DNA of 64,000 nucleotides from Paramoeba atlantica (Eukaryota; Discosea). Below, piece by piece: positions 1 to 10,098 of the stretch. Position 1 is the stretch's first letter. Every line of letters begins with the position of its first letter. Under the pieces are notes generated by a model. It was not told the origin of the DNA and did no database searches. It worked only from the letters and a program-made list of their open reading frames with translations. The stretch is taken from positions 17,396-81,395 of the forward strand of contig CDRNVI010000179.1 in NCBI GenBank assembly GCA_977017575.1, read 5' to 3'. The position numbers and the translations under genes were made by a program.

Positions 1-88
1 AATTATTTGAATTTCATTTTTTTATTATTTTTTTTTCTGGGAGATCTGTTGGGGATATTACGAAACCCATCATTAAATTGATATTGTT

Positions 89-1620
89 TTACTCGTGCTC
101 CAAAGTCTTGGTTTGGAGCTTGCCATCTGCGGTCACTGTGGTCACAAATTGTTCAGGAACTGGAAGTTCGACGTGATCATCACCTTTGGGGAACATAACA
201 TTCACGGAATCGCACTTGGAGGTGACAATTTGCGCATCCAATGAAGCCTTGGAGAGAATAATTTGGACAGAGGAAGCTTTGTCAACAGCAAAGTTAGGGA
301 TCTTTCCTTGGGATTGAATGTTGACGCTCTGGCTGTTCACGATCTCACATCCGGAAATAACATCCTGGAAGACAACACCAATACGCTTGCCACTATCAAT
401 AATGACACCGTTAACCTTTCCGGGAATCTGGACAGTGGATCTTTCACATTTGTACATGTAAACAGAGTGCTTGGCTTCGATTTGATCCGCAGGGATGGTG
501 AGGTTTTGGTTGTTCTCGTGAAATTCCTATTAAAAAAAAAAAAATCAACTCAATATTGGATTCTTGAAGAGGAGAGAGAGAGAGAGAGAGAGATAAAGAG
601 AAAAAAAGAAAGAGAAAGACTTACAATGACCCATTTGTTTCCTTCCAAGACAGGTCCCTTGGGGTCATGTTTCTTAGCAACAGCTCCAAACTTGGGTTTT
701 GCGGCGGGTTCCTTCTTGGGGGCACTCTTGACAACACCACCAGCACGAAGTTCAGGGTTCTTGTGGGTTTGCATGTCCCTGGTGACTTTCTTCAAACCCG
801 AGGTAATTGCACCTCCCTTATTCAAGGAAGCAAACAAAGCAGAGGTATCACCACCACCAGATTTGGCTGGAGCAGCAGCGGCAGCAGGAGGAGGAGGTCC
901 GGGAGGAGGAGGTCCAGGAGGAGGAGGTCCACCAGAAGGAGCAGCAGGAGCAGCGGCACCACCGAGCCCACCGAAATTCCCTCCCTTAGCGTTCCAGGAA
1001 AGACCAGTGGTATGATGTTGTTTGATGTATTTTTGCATCTCGTTCAAAAAGTCTTTCAATTGATTGCACCAGTTAACATGATCTTCGTCTTTTCCCTTGT
1101 ACATTTTCAAGATCTTGTTGCTCCAGAAGAGAGAAGCATCGAGAGCCTCCTTCACGAAAGGACCAGGGGTTGGGGAAACCGCGACCCAGCTGGAATAAGC
1201 ACCAGCTTCACTGAGGGTGGACAAATGCTCCCATTGTTTATCTCTGCGGTTTTTCTCTCGAAGTTCCTTTGCTTCCTTGGCGGCACCAGACAAAGCCCCA
1301 CAAGCTGCAAGGAACTGATCCATTGGTGGTTGCTTGCTACGGGAAGCAGCATTAATCGCCTTGCGAATTTCTCCATTCACAATTGCAAACTGAGCAACTT
1401 GGGCTTTCAAGTTGTCACCTCCAATTTTGTCGGTAGTGGCGGAAAAGGGAGCGAAAAACCCGGCGATCAGGTCATCCCAAGCTTTGGCAGCAGCAGAATC
1501 CTCACCTTCAGCAACAGGAGCAGGTCCAGCACCACCACCACCACCAGCGAGCTTGCCTTCGAGAGCTTCGAGGCGAGCGGTGATTTGTTCAAGACGAGAA
1601 AGGATTTGATCGGCAGACAT
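89..1620 (-). CDS. CAP: Adenylyl cyclase-associated protein (CAP/Srv2), actin-monomer regulator
   Basis: CAP binds G-actin and cofilin-actin, recycles ADP-actin and promotes nucleotide exchange in the cytosol. Two exons are seen, 625-1620 and 89-526, joined across a 98-bp phase-0 intron (GTAAGT donor, pyrimidine-rich acceptor) to give 477 residues, the usual CAP size. Domains in order: N-terminal helix starting MSADQILSRLEQI, a Gly/Ala linker, the CAP helical-bundle domain (about residues 50-215), a proline tract of GPPPP repeats (about 230-250, a profilin/SH3-type ligand), a WH2-like stretch with LKKV, and the C-terminal beta-helix (CARP) domain, which includes KWVIEFHENN and the VNGVIIDSGKRIGVVF region. 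TAA stop. The start is the first ATG and agrees with the family N-terminus. The call is firm. Confidence 0.96.
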
Positions 1621-2738
1621 GATTGTTGTGGTTCACAAAGACTGGAAACAAACACACAAAAAAAAAAAACAAAAAAGTTTACGAGCCCAAAATGAGGGCC
1701 CTTTTTTTCCGTGACGTCAGAGAGTCATGAATTGATTTTCGAGGTTTAAAAAACCAATTTTTGTTCTATTTGCGGTTTAAAAAAGGTTAAATTTTTTGGC
1801 TGATTTGCGTGGCTCTTTTTTATTTATTTCTTGCTCTTTTTTCTTGGAACCGCGAATTGTTTCGATGAATCCAAAATGAAAATAGAAACTTTTTCTTGGT
1901 CTGGCTGACTTTGTTCAAAGAAGTTGGACCACCACACTCTGTGTTGGTTCTTTTTTTCTTCTTTTTCTTCTTTTTTTTCTTTTTCGAAATGAAAGAGATT
2001 TTATTTTAAAATTCTTCTCTTCATTCCAGGAAGGTTTCCACCGCCATCACCACCTTTCAATTTTTTGAAATTAAAAAGATGGATTTGCGTTTCTTTCGTG
2101 GTCTCTGAAAGAGAAAAGACAGAGTAGAGAAGAGAGAAAGAGAAGAGAGAAGAAGATAAAGGGGAAAAAAATGAGGTTTAAAAAGACAAGAGAGGAGAAG
2201 ATATCTGGAAGAGAGCAAAGGAAGGGGACCAGCTTGATCGGAGAACAAAATGTCTCTCTTGTCTTTCTTTTTGTCTTTTCAGGTTTTCTTTCTCTTCGTC
2301 TCAATTTTTTTCTTCTTCTTCTCTCTTCTTTCTTTTTTCCCTTTTCACTCTCTTTTCTCCTTTTTTTTCTCTTTTCTTCTCCAATCAAATCTGACAATTT
2401 GGAGATTTCAAAAAAAAAAGGACTCCAATGAGTTTGGGGGAAAAGAGAAAAGAGTGAGAGATAGAAGAATGATGAAATCGTTTCTTTTTTTGTTGCCTTT
2501 CCGTTTTTCTGGCTGAAAATTTTTCTCCTCCAAACAAGAGCTGTCAAAACCGAAAAAAGTTGCCCAAAACTTTATTCAAGTGGGAGAATTCAAATGGGAA
2601 AAAAAAAGATGATACATTTTGAAAGAACTTTTGAATTCAATAAATGAAACACCAACAAGAGCCAGAGACAAAAAAAGATTGAAATGAACAATTTTATTCT
2701 TTTGAAATTTGAATGGTGGAAAATAAATTCTCAATTGC
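1621..2738. other. Intergenic, A/T and pyrimidine-rich
   Basis: This is the 5' flank of CAP and the 3' flank of the next minus-strand gene. It is dominated by T-runs, (TTC)n and purine runs that give only low-complexity open frames. From about 2520 it belongs to a duplicated block whose second copy starts near 3660. A segment near 1995-2050 resembles the 3' end of the AIG1-like gene at 6500-6545 (shared TTCATTCCAGGA followed by a CACCACC run), perhaps a small dispersed copy. No gene is supported. Confidence 0.6.
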
Positions 2739-3320
2739 TCATACACGTCCGGTACCCTTACACTTCATGCACTTGGCTTTGAGGTATCCACTACCGCTAC
2801 AATTGGTGCCGCGTTTACATGTTCCTTTCCCTTTGCAGATGTGGCAAAGGCGATTTCCACGACCATTACATCCCTTGCATGGTAAACTGCTCTTCTGTGA
2901 AGCTTGAACCGAGGCGGCTCCACTACTACTCGAGGCTCCACTACTACTCGCAGCAACACTCCCCCCTATGCGTCCGGTACCCTTACACTTCATGCACTTG
3001 GCTTTCAGGTATCCGCTACCGCTACAATTGGTGCCGCGTTTGCATGTTCCTTTCCCTTTGCAGATGTGGCAAAGGCGATTTCCACGACCATTACATCCCT
3101 TGCATGTTGAACTGCTTCGTGAAGCTTGAACCGAGGCGGCTCCTCCCAAGTCCGAGTCATCACTAAGATCACCATCACTGTCATCACCACTCAGCTCCCC
3201 ATCTAAAAGATTTTCTATCTCCTCAATTGTCTGTTGCAAGTCATCCTCAGGTGGACTTTCCTTGACACCGAGTTCCTCAAGAAGAGCGTCCAAATCCACA
3301 TCGTCACCCGAATCTGCCAT
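2739..3320 (-). CDS. Small acidic protein with two DnaJ-type CxxCxGxG zinc modules
   Basis: This is a single-exon gene of 193 residues. The N-terminal ~65 residues are acidic (MADSGDDVDLDALLEELG, then Asp/Ser runs). Two nearly identical ~45-residue cysteine modules follow, separated by a Ser/Ala linker. Each module has four motifs: CKGCNGRG, CHICKGKG, an irregular third one (CKRGTNCSGSG, CX5C instead of CX2C) and CMKCKGTG. DnaJ (Hsp40) uses four CxxCxGxG motifs to bind two zinc ions and unfolded clients, but there is no J domain, so a chaperone, disulfide or assembly role is only inferred. The ORF stops at TGA, and the frame then stays open for 14 more codons to a TAA. It is a tandem paralogue of the gene at 3904-4278, and the two modules inside it are themselves a recent duplication. 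Confidence 0.85.
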   Translation of the reverse strand: MADSGDDVDLDALLEELGVKESPPEDDLQQTIEEIENLLDGELSGDDSDGDLSDDSDLGGAASVQASRSSSTCKGCNGRGNRLCHICKGKGTCKRGTNCSGSGYLKAKCMKCKGTGRIGGSVAASSSGASSSSGAASVQASQKSSLPCKGCNGRGNRLCHICKGKGTCKRGTNCSGSGYLKAKCMKCKGTGRV

Positions 3321-3903
3321 TGATCAAAGAAACGAAACTACAAAATGAAAAAACAATTACTCGTTCGGTTCTTCGAAAAAAGCGGGGAAAATAAAGAAAG
3401 TTTTTGTTTTTCACCTCAAAACTGAATTTTTCACCTCAAAAACTCAAAATGAATTTTTTTTCACCCGCACACCTCAACCAGATCTCTCCTTTTTTGGTTC
3501 TCCCTGTCCCCCACTCTAAGGCGCCTCAAACGGCCAAACCCAAAAGTTTCGCGTCGTTGTTGGAAACAGAGACGCGAAACTTTCTTTTTATTTTTTGGTT
3601 TTCTCGATGGATCCAATGTAAAAAATAGAAACTTTTTCCTGATCTCTGTTTTTATGGCTCAATTTTTTTTTCTCCTCCAAACTTGCTGTCAAAGGGTATT
3701 TGAGAAAAGGTTTAAAATAATTTAAGGTATTATTCAATTCAAATGGGAAGGGAAAAAAACGATGAAACATTTTTTTTAAAAGAACTTTTGAATTCAATAA
3801 ATGAAACACCAACAAGAGCCAGAGACAAAAAAAAGATTGAACAGTTTTATTCTTTTGAAATTTGAATGGAGGAAAATAAATTGCCAAGGTACCTTCCCAA
3901 AGA
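3321..3903. other. Intergenic between tandem paralogues
   Basis: It holds the promoter side of the first paralogue (up to about 3520) and the duplicated 3' flank of the second (from about 3660). Open frames here are short and low in complexity. No gene is seen. Confidence 0.6.
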
Positions 3904-4278
3904 TCATACGCGTCCGGTACCCTTACACCTCATGCACTTGGCTTTGAGGTATCCGCTACCGCTACAATTGGTGCCGCGTTTGCATGTTCCTTTCCCTTTG
4001 CAGATGTGGCAAAGGCGATTTCCGCGACCATTACATCCCTTGCATGTTGAACTGCTTCGTGAAGCTTGAACCGAGCCTCCCAAGTCCAAGTCATCATCGC
4101 TCAGATCATCACTGTCATCATCACTGTCATCATCATCGTCACTGTCATCATCATCACTGTCGTCATCATCATCACTGTCATCATCATCATCACTGTCATT
4201 ACTCTCCAAACGACTTTCTATCTCCTCAATTTCTGCAAGAAGAGCGTCCAAATCCACATCGTCACCCGAATCGGCCAT
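3904..4278 (-). CDS. Small acidic protein with one DnaJ-type CxxCxGxG zinc module
   Basis: This is the 124-residue paralogue of the gene at 2739-3320, with the same start (MADSGDDVDLDALL) and a shortened acidic region in which Asp/Ser is expanded by a TCATCA-type microsatellite (about 4095-4197). It has one cysteine module almost identical to its neighbour's. Upstream and downstream flanks are also homologous, so the unit was duplicated with its promoter and 3' end. The stop is TGA, with an open frame of 18 codons beyond it. Function is unknown; zinc binding follows from the spaced cysteines. Confidence 0.85.
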   Translation of the reverse strand: MADSGDDVDLDALLAEIEEIESRLESNDSDDDDDSDDDDDSDDDDSDDDDDSDDDSDDLSDDDLDLGGSVQASRSSSTCKGCNGRGNRLCHICKGKGTCKRGTNCSGSGYLKAKCMRCKGTGRV

Positions 4279-5339
4279 TGATCAAAGAGACGAAACTGCA
4301 AAATGAAAAAAAAAATTACTCGTTCGGTTCTTCGAAAAAAAGCGGGGAAAATAAAGAAAGTTTTTGTTTTTCACTCCAAACTGAATTTTTTCACCCGCTC
4401 ACCTCAACCAAATTTCTCCTTTTTTGTTCAGACTCGCCTCTTCTCGAAGACAGCGTTTGATGCAACAGAGGAGACGAAAAGAATGTGGAGGATTTGAAAA
4501 AAAAATTGCCCAGAGGATTCCTCAACCTTCAAACAAAATTGGCAAGTCGAAGGGGAATGACCCTCTCTCTCTCTCAAATTGACCGAACTTCTGATGTCGA
4601 ATAAATGAAGAAGAGAGAAAAGGGGAAGTCGAGTGAAAGTGAACCCACTTTGTCAGGATCACCAGATCTCCGGAAGGACAAACAAAACAAAACAAAAACA
4701 AATCAGGAAGGGATAAAATAAAGATCAGGAAAAACAAGAAAAGGGAAAATAAAACAAAAGGAAAAATCAGAAAGGAAAAGAGGGAAGGAAACGGAGAGAG
4801 AGAGGGCAGTGATCAATTGGGGGAGCAGAGCAATCAGATGGCATCAAATTGAACAGAAGACAACCGAACAGGGTTCGTAACACACTTGTGTGAGGAATCA
4901 TCCATCCTTTAGGAGGCCTGAATCCAAAGAGAAAATAATCAATCGTTTAAAAAAACCTTTTGAGGGAGGAGACCTGGGTGAAAGTTTCGAAGAAAAGTTA
5001 AAAAGAAGGAGAAATAATTCCCACTGGTAGATCACAAAGCTCTCGAAAAAGGTCGAGGGGAAGCACTGATTCGGAGAAAACAGAAGGGAAGAAATCTTTT
5101 TCTTTGCAAACAAACCCAAAGAAACCTTCGAACGCAAAAAAAAGTCAACTCCAAAATAAAATTGGCACGCAAAAAAAAAAACTTTCTTTTCTTTTTCTTG
5201 GTTGTTGTTTGTTTGGTTGTGTGGTTTTCCGTCACCTCCACACAACCTGATGGACGAATGGTTGTGTCCACCAACCCAACCGAAACTTCCCGACAGGGGA
5301 CTTTCTTTTGTTTTGTTTTGAAAAAAAGAAAATAAGAAA
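4279..5339. other. Intergenic between divergent genes
   Basis: This lies between the minus-strand zinc-module gene and the plus-strand membrane-protein gene. 4279-4440 is duplicated promoter. The remainder is purine-rich (GAGAGA, AAACAAAA runs) with no conserved open frame on either strand. The minus-strand ORFs here are Phe/Leu/Ser-rich shadows. Confidence 0.6.
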
Positions 5340-6401
5340 ATGATGAGCGAGATAAAGTTGATGCTGCTGTCACTACTATGTGTCCTACCCCTTTCGTCAT
5401 CCTTTGAATATGCGTCTGAACAACACTCAGCAGAAGCACTGGTGATACCCTATTGTTCAGGTCTCGACCACAACCCAAATCGTGTCCAAGTGTATTTTAA
5501 TGATGTGTACGAAACCACTCAAGTCAATTTCGCGACCTCCATTACAAGTGTTGTCCCGTTTGAACCCCTCTCATCCCCTCAATTAATGAAGGTCTATTTC
5601 CAGAATGATAATGTTAAAAATAACTGGGAATCCTTCAACTTTTCAACTGTCGAAGATCTCCTTTCCATTTCATGGGAGTCTACTGGTGGTGGCGGTTCTA
5701 TCTCTTATTGTAGTGTCCACTACTGCCTTGAAGAACCATTCATAGTTGATCCTCATTCAATTCAATTTAATGCCACAGCGGAATTCAATAGCACTGAGCT
5801 TTTTGTTCCAACCAACGTCGATCTCCCTTTACCTGGTCCCACGGGCTTCAACGGTGAAATACAAGACTTCACGTTCTCCTATGAAGCTGGAGTGGAGATA
5901 GAGCTGACACTCAAGACTCCAGGAAATACCAATCTCTTTTACTCCCAAATGGACGTCTTCGGTGCCCTCCAGCGTTATAGCTACACAATAGATTTCGATA
6001 AAGTGGAGGATAAGTCTTCAACTTTCACTATGAGGATTGGTGGATACAGTATTTGGATGGGTGAGGATAACGACCATTTTTTTCAAGGTCCTGCTGTGCT
6101 TCTCTATGTGAGGAATGTTACAAGTGAGGGATCCATTCGATTTCAAGAACATTTCAGTTTTTTTCTAATGTATGGAACTGGGCCAATCATCCTCATTTAT
6201 ATTGGACTCTTAGCTGGTGCTGGAGCTTTTATGTTTGCAGTTTTCGCTTTACTGTCTCACCACCTAAAAAAAAATTCTGCAGAAGAAACGGGAGAATTTG
6301 GAGAAGAAATGGGAGAATTTGGAGGAGAATTTGGAAAAGAAGAAGAGGAAGATGGTCCAAAAAGTCAATTTTTTTCGAATGTTGAAATAAATGAAATCTG
6401 A
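5340..6401 (+). CDS. Type I single-pass membrane protein, family not recognised
   Basis: This is an intronless gene of 353 residues. A signal peptide (hydrophobic residues about 6-20, KLMLLSLLCVLPLSSS) is followed by a ~255-residue ectodomain with few cysteines (including CSVHYC) and several N-x-S/T sites. One transmembrane segment lies at about residues 282-306, within FLMYGTGPIILIYIGLLAGA. The cytosolic tail is acidic, with repeated GEFG(E/K)E units made by duplication of a GGAGAATTTGGA-type unit. Beta-sandwich-like alternation suggests an extracellular receptor or adhesion domain, but no family is recognised. The stop is TGA followed at once by TAA. The 3' end is only 58 bp from the convergent AIG1-like gene. 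Confidence 0.85.
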   Translation: MMSEIKLMLLSLLCVLPLSSSFEYASEQHSAEALVIPYCSGLDHNPNRVQVYFNDVYETTQVNFATSITSVVPFEPLSSPQLMKVYFQNDNVKNNWESFNFSTVEDLLSISWESTGGGGSISYCSVHYCLEEPFIVDPHSIQFNATAEFNSTELFVPTNVDLPLPGPTGFNGEIQDFTFSYEAGVEIELTLKTPGNTNLFYSQMDVFGALQRYSYTIDFDKVEDKSSTFTMRIGGYSIWMGEDNDHFFQGPAVLLYVRNVTSEGSIRFQEHFSFFLMYGTGPIILIYIGLLAGAGAFMFAVFALLSHHLKKNSAEETGEFGEEMGEFGGEFGKEEEEDGPKSQFFSNVEINEI

Positions 6402-6459
6402 TAAAACCAAAAAAAATCTTCTCTTTCTCTTGTTTTTTTCCTGAAGGTTTTTTATTTTA

Positions 6460-9400
6460 TTATTTTTTCCCTTTTTTCTTATCTTTTTTCTTCTCTTTCT
6501 TCTCTTCATTCCAGGATCCCCCAACACCACCACCACCACCTTTCAACCGAGCATGTTCTTCACTTGCTTCTTTGGCAAAGATTGCCACTGCTTTTGAAGC
6601 AACATCAATTGCATAACGATCTTTTGAGACCACCAAAAGCTCTTCTTGATATCGTTGCTGTTGGTCTGTTTTTTTTTTGTGAGTTTTTCTTACTCAAATA
6701 AAGGAAAGAAAAAAAATTCAAACCTTTAAAAGATTCTGCTTCTTCTGATACTCCAAAGAGTTCTCTCTGAGATGCCTCCAAAGCTTTTTGTTGGGCCTCT
6801 GCTTCAAATCGCAATCTTGTTAATTTATGCATTTTCTTTTCAATCTTTCCTCTATTTGCGATCTTTCCATCCCATTCTGCCCATACTTTGCAATACCATC
6901 TTTTCCTGTAAAATACCATTAAATAGGAAAGATAAGAGCAAGTTTTTTTTGTTGTGAGTTTCGAATAAAAACACACACAAAGCGAAACAACAAAAAATAA
7001 TAACTAAATCACAAACCTTGCTTTCCCAGATGAAATTGCCTTTCTGAAAAAATTCACAGTATCTGGTGAAATTCGAACTTTGACAAGATAACGAAAATCA
7101 TCTTGTTCTTCTCGGCTCACCTCATCACAAGAACAATGGTACCTTTCTGATTGGATGGAATAGTGTCTGATCTATTTCAACAATTTTTAATTCAGAAAAT
7201 TAAGATTCGAAACCAACAAAAATTCTTTTGTATTTGCTTTTTTTAAAAAAGGAAGAAAAGAAGAATGAAAAATTAAAGAAATACCTCAGCAGTTAATGGG
7301 ACAACTTCAGGTTCCTTGATGTAAATACGATCATTTCCATCAAGATAAACATATCCGCCTCTGATCCGTTCTTGAAGTGCTGTAATTTTATCTTCAAGAG
7401 TTGAAGCGGCAAGCAATTTCTGGACAATTTCTGTGAAAAATGATTTAAGATCAAGAGAGAAGTTCAAAAAAGAAAGAAAATTTTGTTTGTTTTTTTTCAA
7501 ATCTAAAAAAAATCTGTTGAATTCAAACCTTTTGATTGGGATCCAAGTTCCTCGAGTTTATTTTCTTGGATATCATAGTGGAGAGAAATCTTTTCTTGAA
7601 CCTCTTTAAGCAGGACTTCGACTTTTTGAAGCCTCCTCAACCGAATCTGGAAGATTAGGGAGATGAGTAACTCCTACATATGCTCAAAAATAAAAAGAAA
7701 AAATAAATTTAAAAAAAATTATTTCAAAACTAGTTCAATCGCAGGGGGAAGTGGAAAAGTATGACCCATCATCGAAACAGGCCGAGATTCAAGCATTCTG
7801 AGAAGATACTCATTTCGTCCCTCAAGAGACACCCGATCCGCACTAAATCCCAAAAATAATTTAAGAAAAAGAACATCAAAACAAAAAAGGATGATGAAAA
7901 ATTGATTTCATCAAATAAAAAGAGAAAATGTGAACGTGTAAGAAGGAGAATTTTCGAGAAATGATGCAATCTCTCTCTTTCGAGACATTCTTGTGGTTAC
8001 ACTTTCAAAAAAAGCACAAGAGGTAATTTTTAACCCACCTAATTTGTGCTGTGAAAGAAACAAAGAAATTTTAACCAAAAAAATAATTCTCAAAACAAAG
8101 TAAATCATCAAATATGTCAGATTAAAAGGAAAGAAGAAAACCTCGCATTCTCTCTTCCATACATTCAGGTATGTGTTTAAAATGACAGGAATTTCTTCTT
8201 CTGTTTGAGCTTCATCCATCAACTCTTCCATTCGCCGTTGTCCAAAGTTTGGAATCGCAAGAAAAACATTTCCATGTGTAAATACAGGTTTAAAAAGGGT
8301 CTGATAGTATTTGACTGTATGAACTGTTTGCCGATCAAACCTATCATCCAAAAAGAAAACAAGTTAGTTATCCCAACAGGAATCAAAACCAAAAAAACGG
8401 GGGAAAAAAACCTATTCTGGATCCCAACAACTAAAATAACAACATGAATTTCTTTCATTTTCATTGTTTCTTCGAAAAGCCTGAAAAAAAAAAAAGAGAA
8501 AACTTGATCAAAAACTTTGGATCTTTCACCACTTTCAAAAAAATCCCAACAAAATAATAATTTAGAAACTCAAAAAGACAAACCCAATCATATGCTTGAG
8601 ATCTTCTGAAGGGTTTTGTTCTGAGAGACCTGGAGTATCCATAATATTCACTTTGACAGTTTTACCCAAGTATGTTAACCCAAATGATGTTGTGAAAGCT
8701 TCTTTACTGTTTTTTTTTTTTGAAGAAAAAGTTAGAAGGAAAAAGAGAGAGAGTAAATTTTTTTGAAAAACTCAAAAAAAACAAACAAAACAAAACCTGC
8801 AAGAAGTTGTGGGATCATCAGAAGTCTTGAAAAGAAAAAAATCTTTATCCCCCATTTTGTAAAGATAGTTTCCCAATGTACTTTTTCCAACGCCCATATT
8901 ACCAACCAAGACAACATTAATCTCAGTTTCAAACACTTTTTTCTTTTTTGGGTCTACTGGAAAGGTTTCGGGCAATGTTCGACTGTATTCTCCCGGTGCT
9001 GAGACAAACGTTGGAGTTGTTCTGACTTGTTCTTTTGTTTCTTCTGAAGTTAATGTGTTTCCATAGGGAATGGATGAAGAAGAAGTAAAAGAAGAAGAAG
9101 AAGAAGAAGAAGAAGAAGAAGAAGAAGAAGAGGCCATTGGGTTTTTTGGTGTAGCTGAAATTGAGTTCTCAGAATTTGTTTCTTCCGGGGAAAGTGATCC
9201 AAAAGGATTTGATTGAGAAGGAAGATCCGATGATTTTGATGGTGAGGTTAAGGTCTCTTTCTTAGACGAAGAAGAACTTGGTGATGATTCAGAGAATGGA
9301 TTTGAAGGATTTGTTGTTCCTGATGGTGTTGTGATAGAATTTGAGGAGTGATTGGTTAAGTTTTCAGGGGGTTTTTGATCCAAAGAACTCTTTGAACTCT

Positions 9401-9917
9401 TTGAACTTGGTCGTTGTTGTGAAGGGGGTGAGGATTCGAAAGGGTTTGAAGAAGAGACGACTGGAACTGAAGAATGTGGGGTGGTTCTAACTTTTTTTGA
9501 GGAATCAAAGGGATTTGTTGTGGAAAGAGAGTTACTTGGTTGTGTTGGAGGTTCAGAAAATGGGTTTGATTCCGCAAAAGGATTTGATTCAGAAGACCCA
9601 GAAGGGACAGTAGGAGTTGGACTCGATTCAGGAGAAGTTGGGTTGGCAAAAGGATTTGCTTCAGAAGGAGTTGCAAAAGGATTCAATTGAGAAGGTGTTG
9701 GTTCAGCAAAAGGGTTCGATTCAGAAGGATCTGGTTCAGCAAAAGGGTTCTTTTCTGGAACCTCAGAAGCAAACGGATGAACAGGGGAAGCTGTTGTTTC
9801 AAAAACCCGTGTTGTTGGAGAATCAGATAAGAGAGCAGCGGCTGGGGGAGAAGGGGAACCAGGAATTGAAGAAAAGCTTGGAGAAGTTGAAGAACTTTTT
9901 GAGGCACTTGTTCCCAT
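6460..9917 (-). CDS. AIG1/GIMAP-like GTPase with N-terminal NPF repeats and C-terminal coiled coil
   Basis: Eleven exons join in phase (first 8797-9917; last ends TAA at 6460) to about 850 residues. Residues 1-310 are disordered, Ser/Pro-rich, with ten NPF tripeptides, a motif that binds EH-domain endocytic adaptors. The start MGTSASKS fits N-myristoylation (Gly2, Ser6). The G domain follows: P-loop GNMGVGKST (near 8868-8895), G3 DTPG in an AIG1-style context (IMDTPGLSEQ), and a G4-like FTHGN where AIG1 proteins usually have an acidic residue after Gly. Beyond it are charged helices, a coiled coil, and a Lys-rich end after a Gly run. AIG1 GTPases act on membranes (immune GIMAPs, plant AIG1, Entamoeba surface proteins). 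A link to endocytic membranes is inferred from NPF plus myristoylation. Confidence 0.85.
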
Positions 9918-10098
9918 TTAACGGAGATTTCGGTTTTTGGGAGAGAGAAAGAAAGGAAAACAAAAAGAAAAAAACGAAAAAAAACGTGAAAGTATTGTTA
10001 TACTATTTAAGGAATATTTCTTTTAAAGGAAATTACTTTATTTAGTTTGATATTTTGTGATTTTTTTTGGGGATTCTTGATTCTTTTTGTTTGGGTTC
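9918..10098. promoter_or_regulatory. Short divergent promoter region
   Basis: The 181 bp between the start codons of the minus-strand AIG1-like gene and the plus-strand methyltransferase must hold both promoters and 5' leaders. It is A/T-rich with no obvious TATA or other box. Confidence 0.5.

Larger units (their letters stand above)
2520..4440. repeat. Direct segmental duplication, about 0.8-1 kb per copy
   Basis: Copy 1 is roughly 2520-3500 and copy 2 roughly 3660-4440. Matching landmarks: the 3' flank containing AATAAATGAAACACCAACAA (about 2638 and 3798), the zinc-module coding sequence, the start-codon region with ATTGATCAAAGA, and the 5' flank with TTACTCGTTCGGTTCTTCGA (about 3358 and 4317). 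The copies differ by one internal zinc module and by the acidic microsatellite. Confidence 0.85.

Noticed and set aside
2057..2547. Phe/Ser/Leu or Lys/Arg-rich ORFs on both strands
   Set aside because: Translations of TTC/GAA simple sequence with no conserved motif or splice structure.
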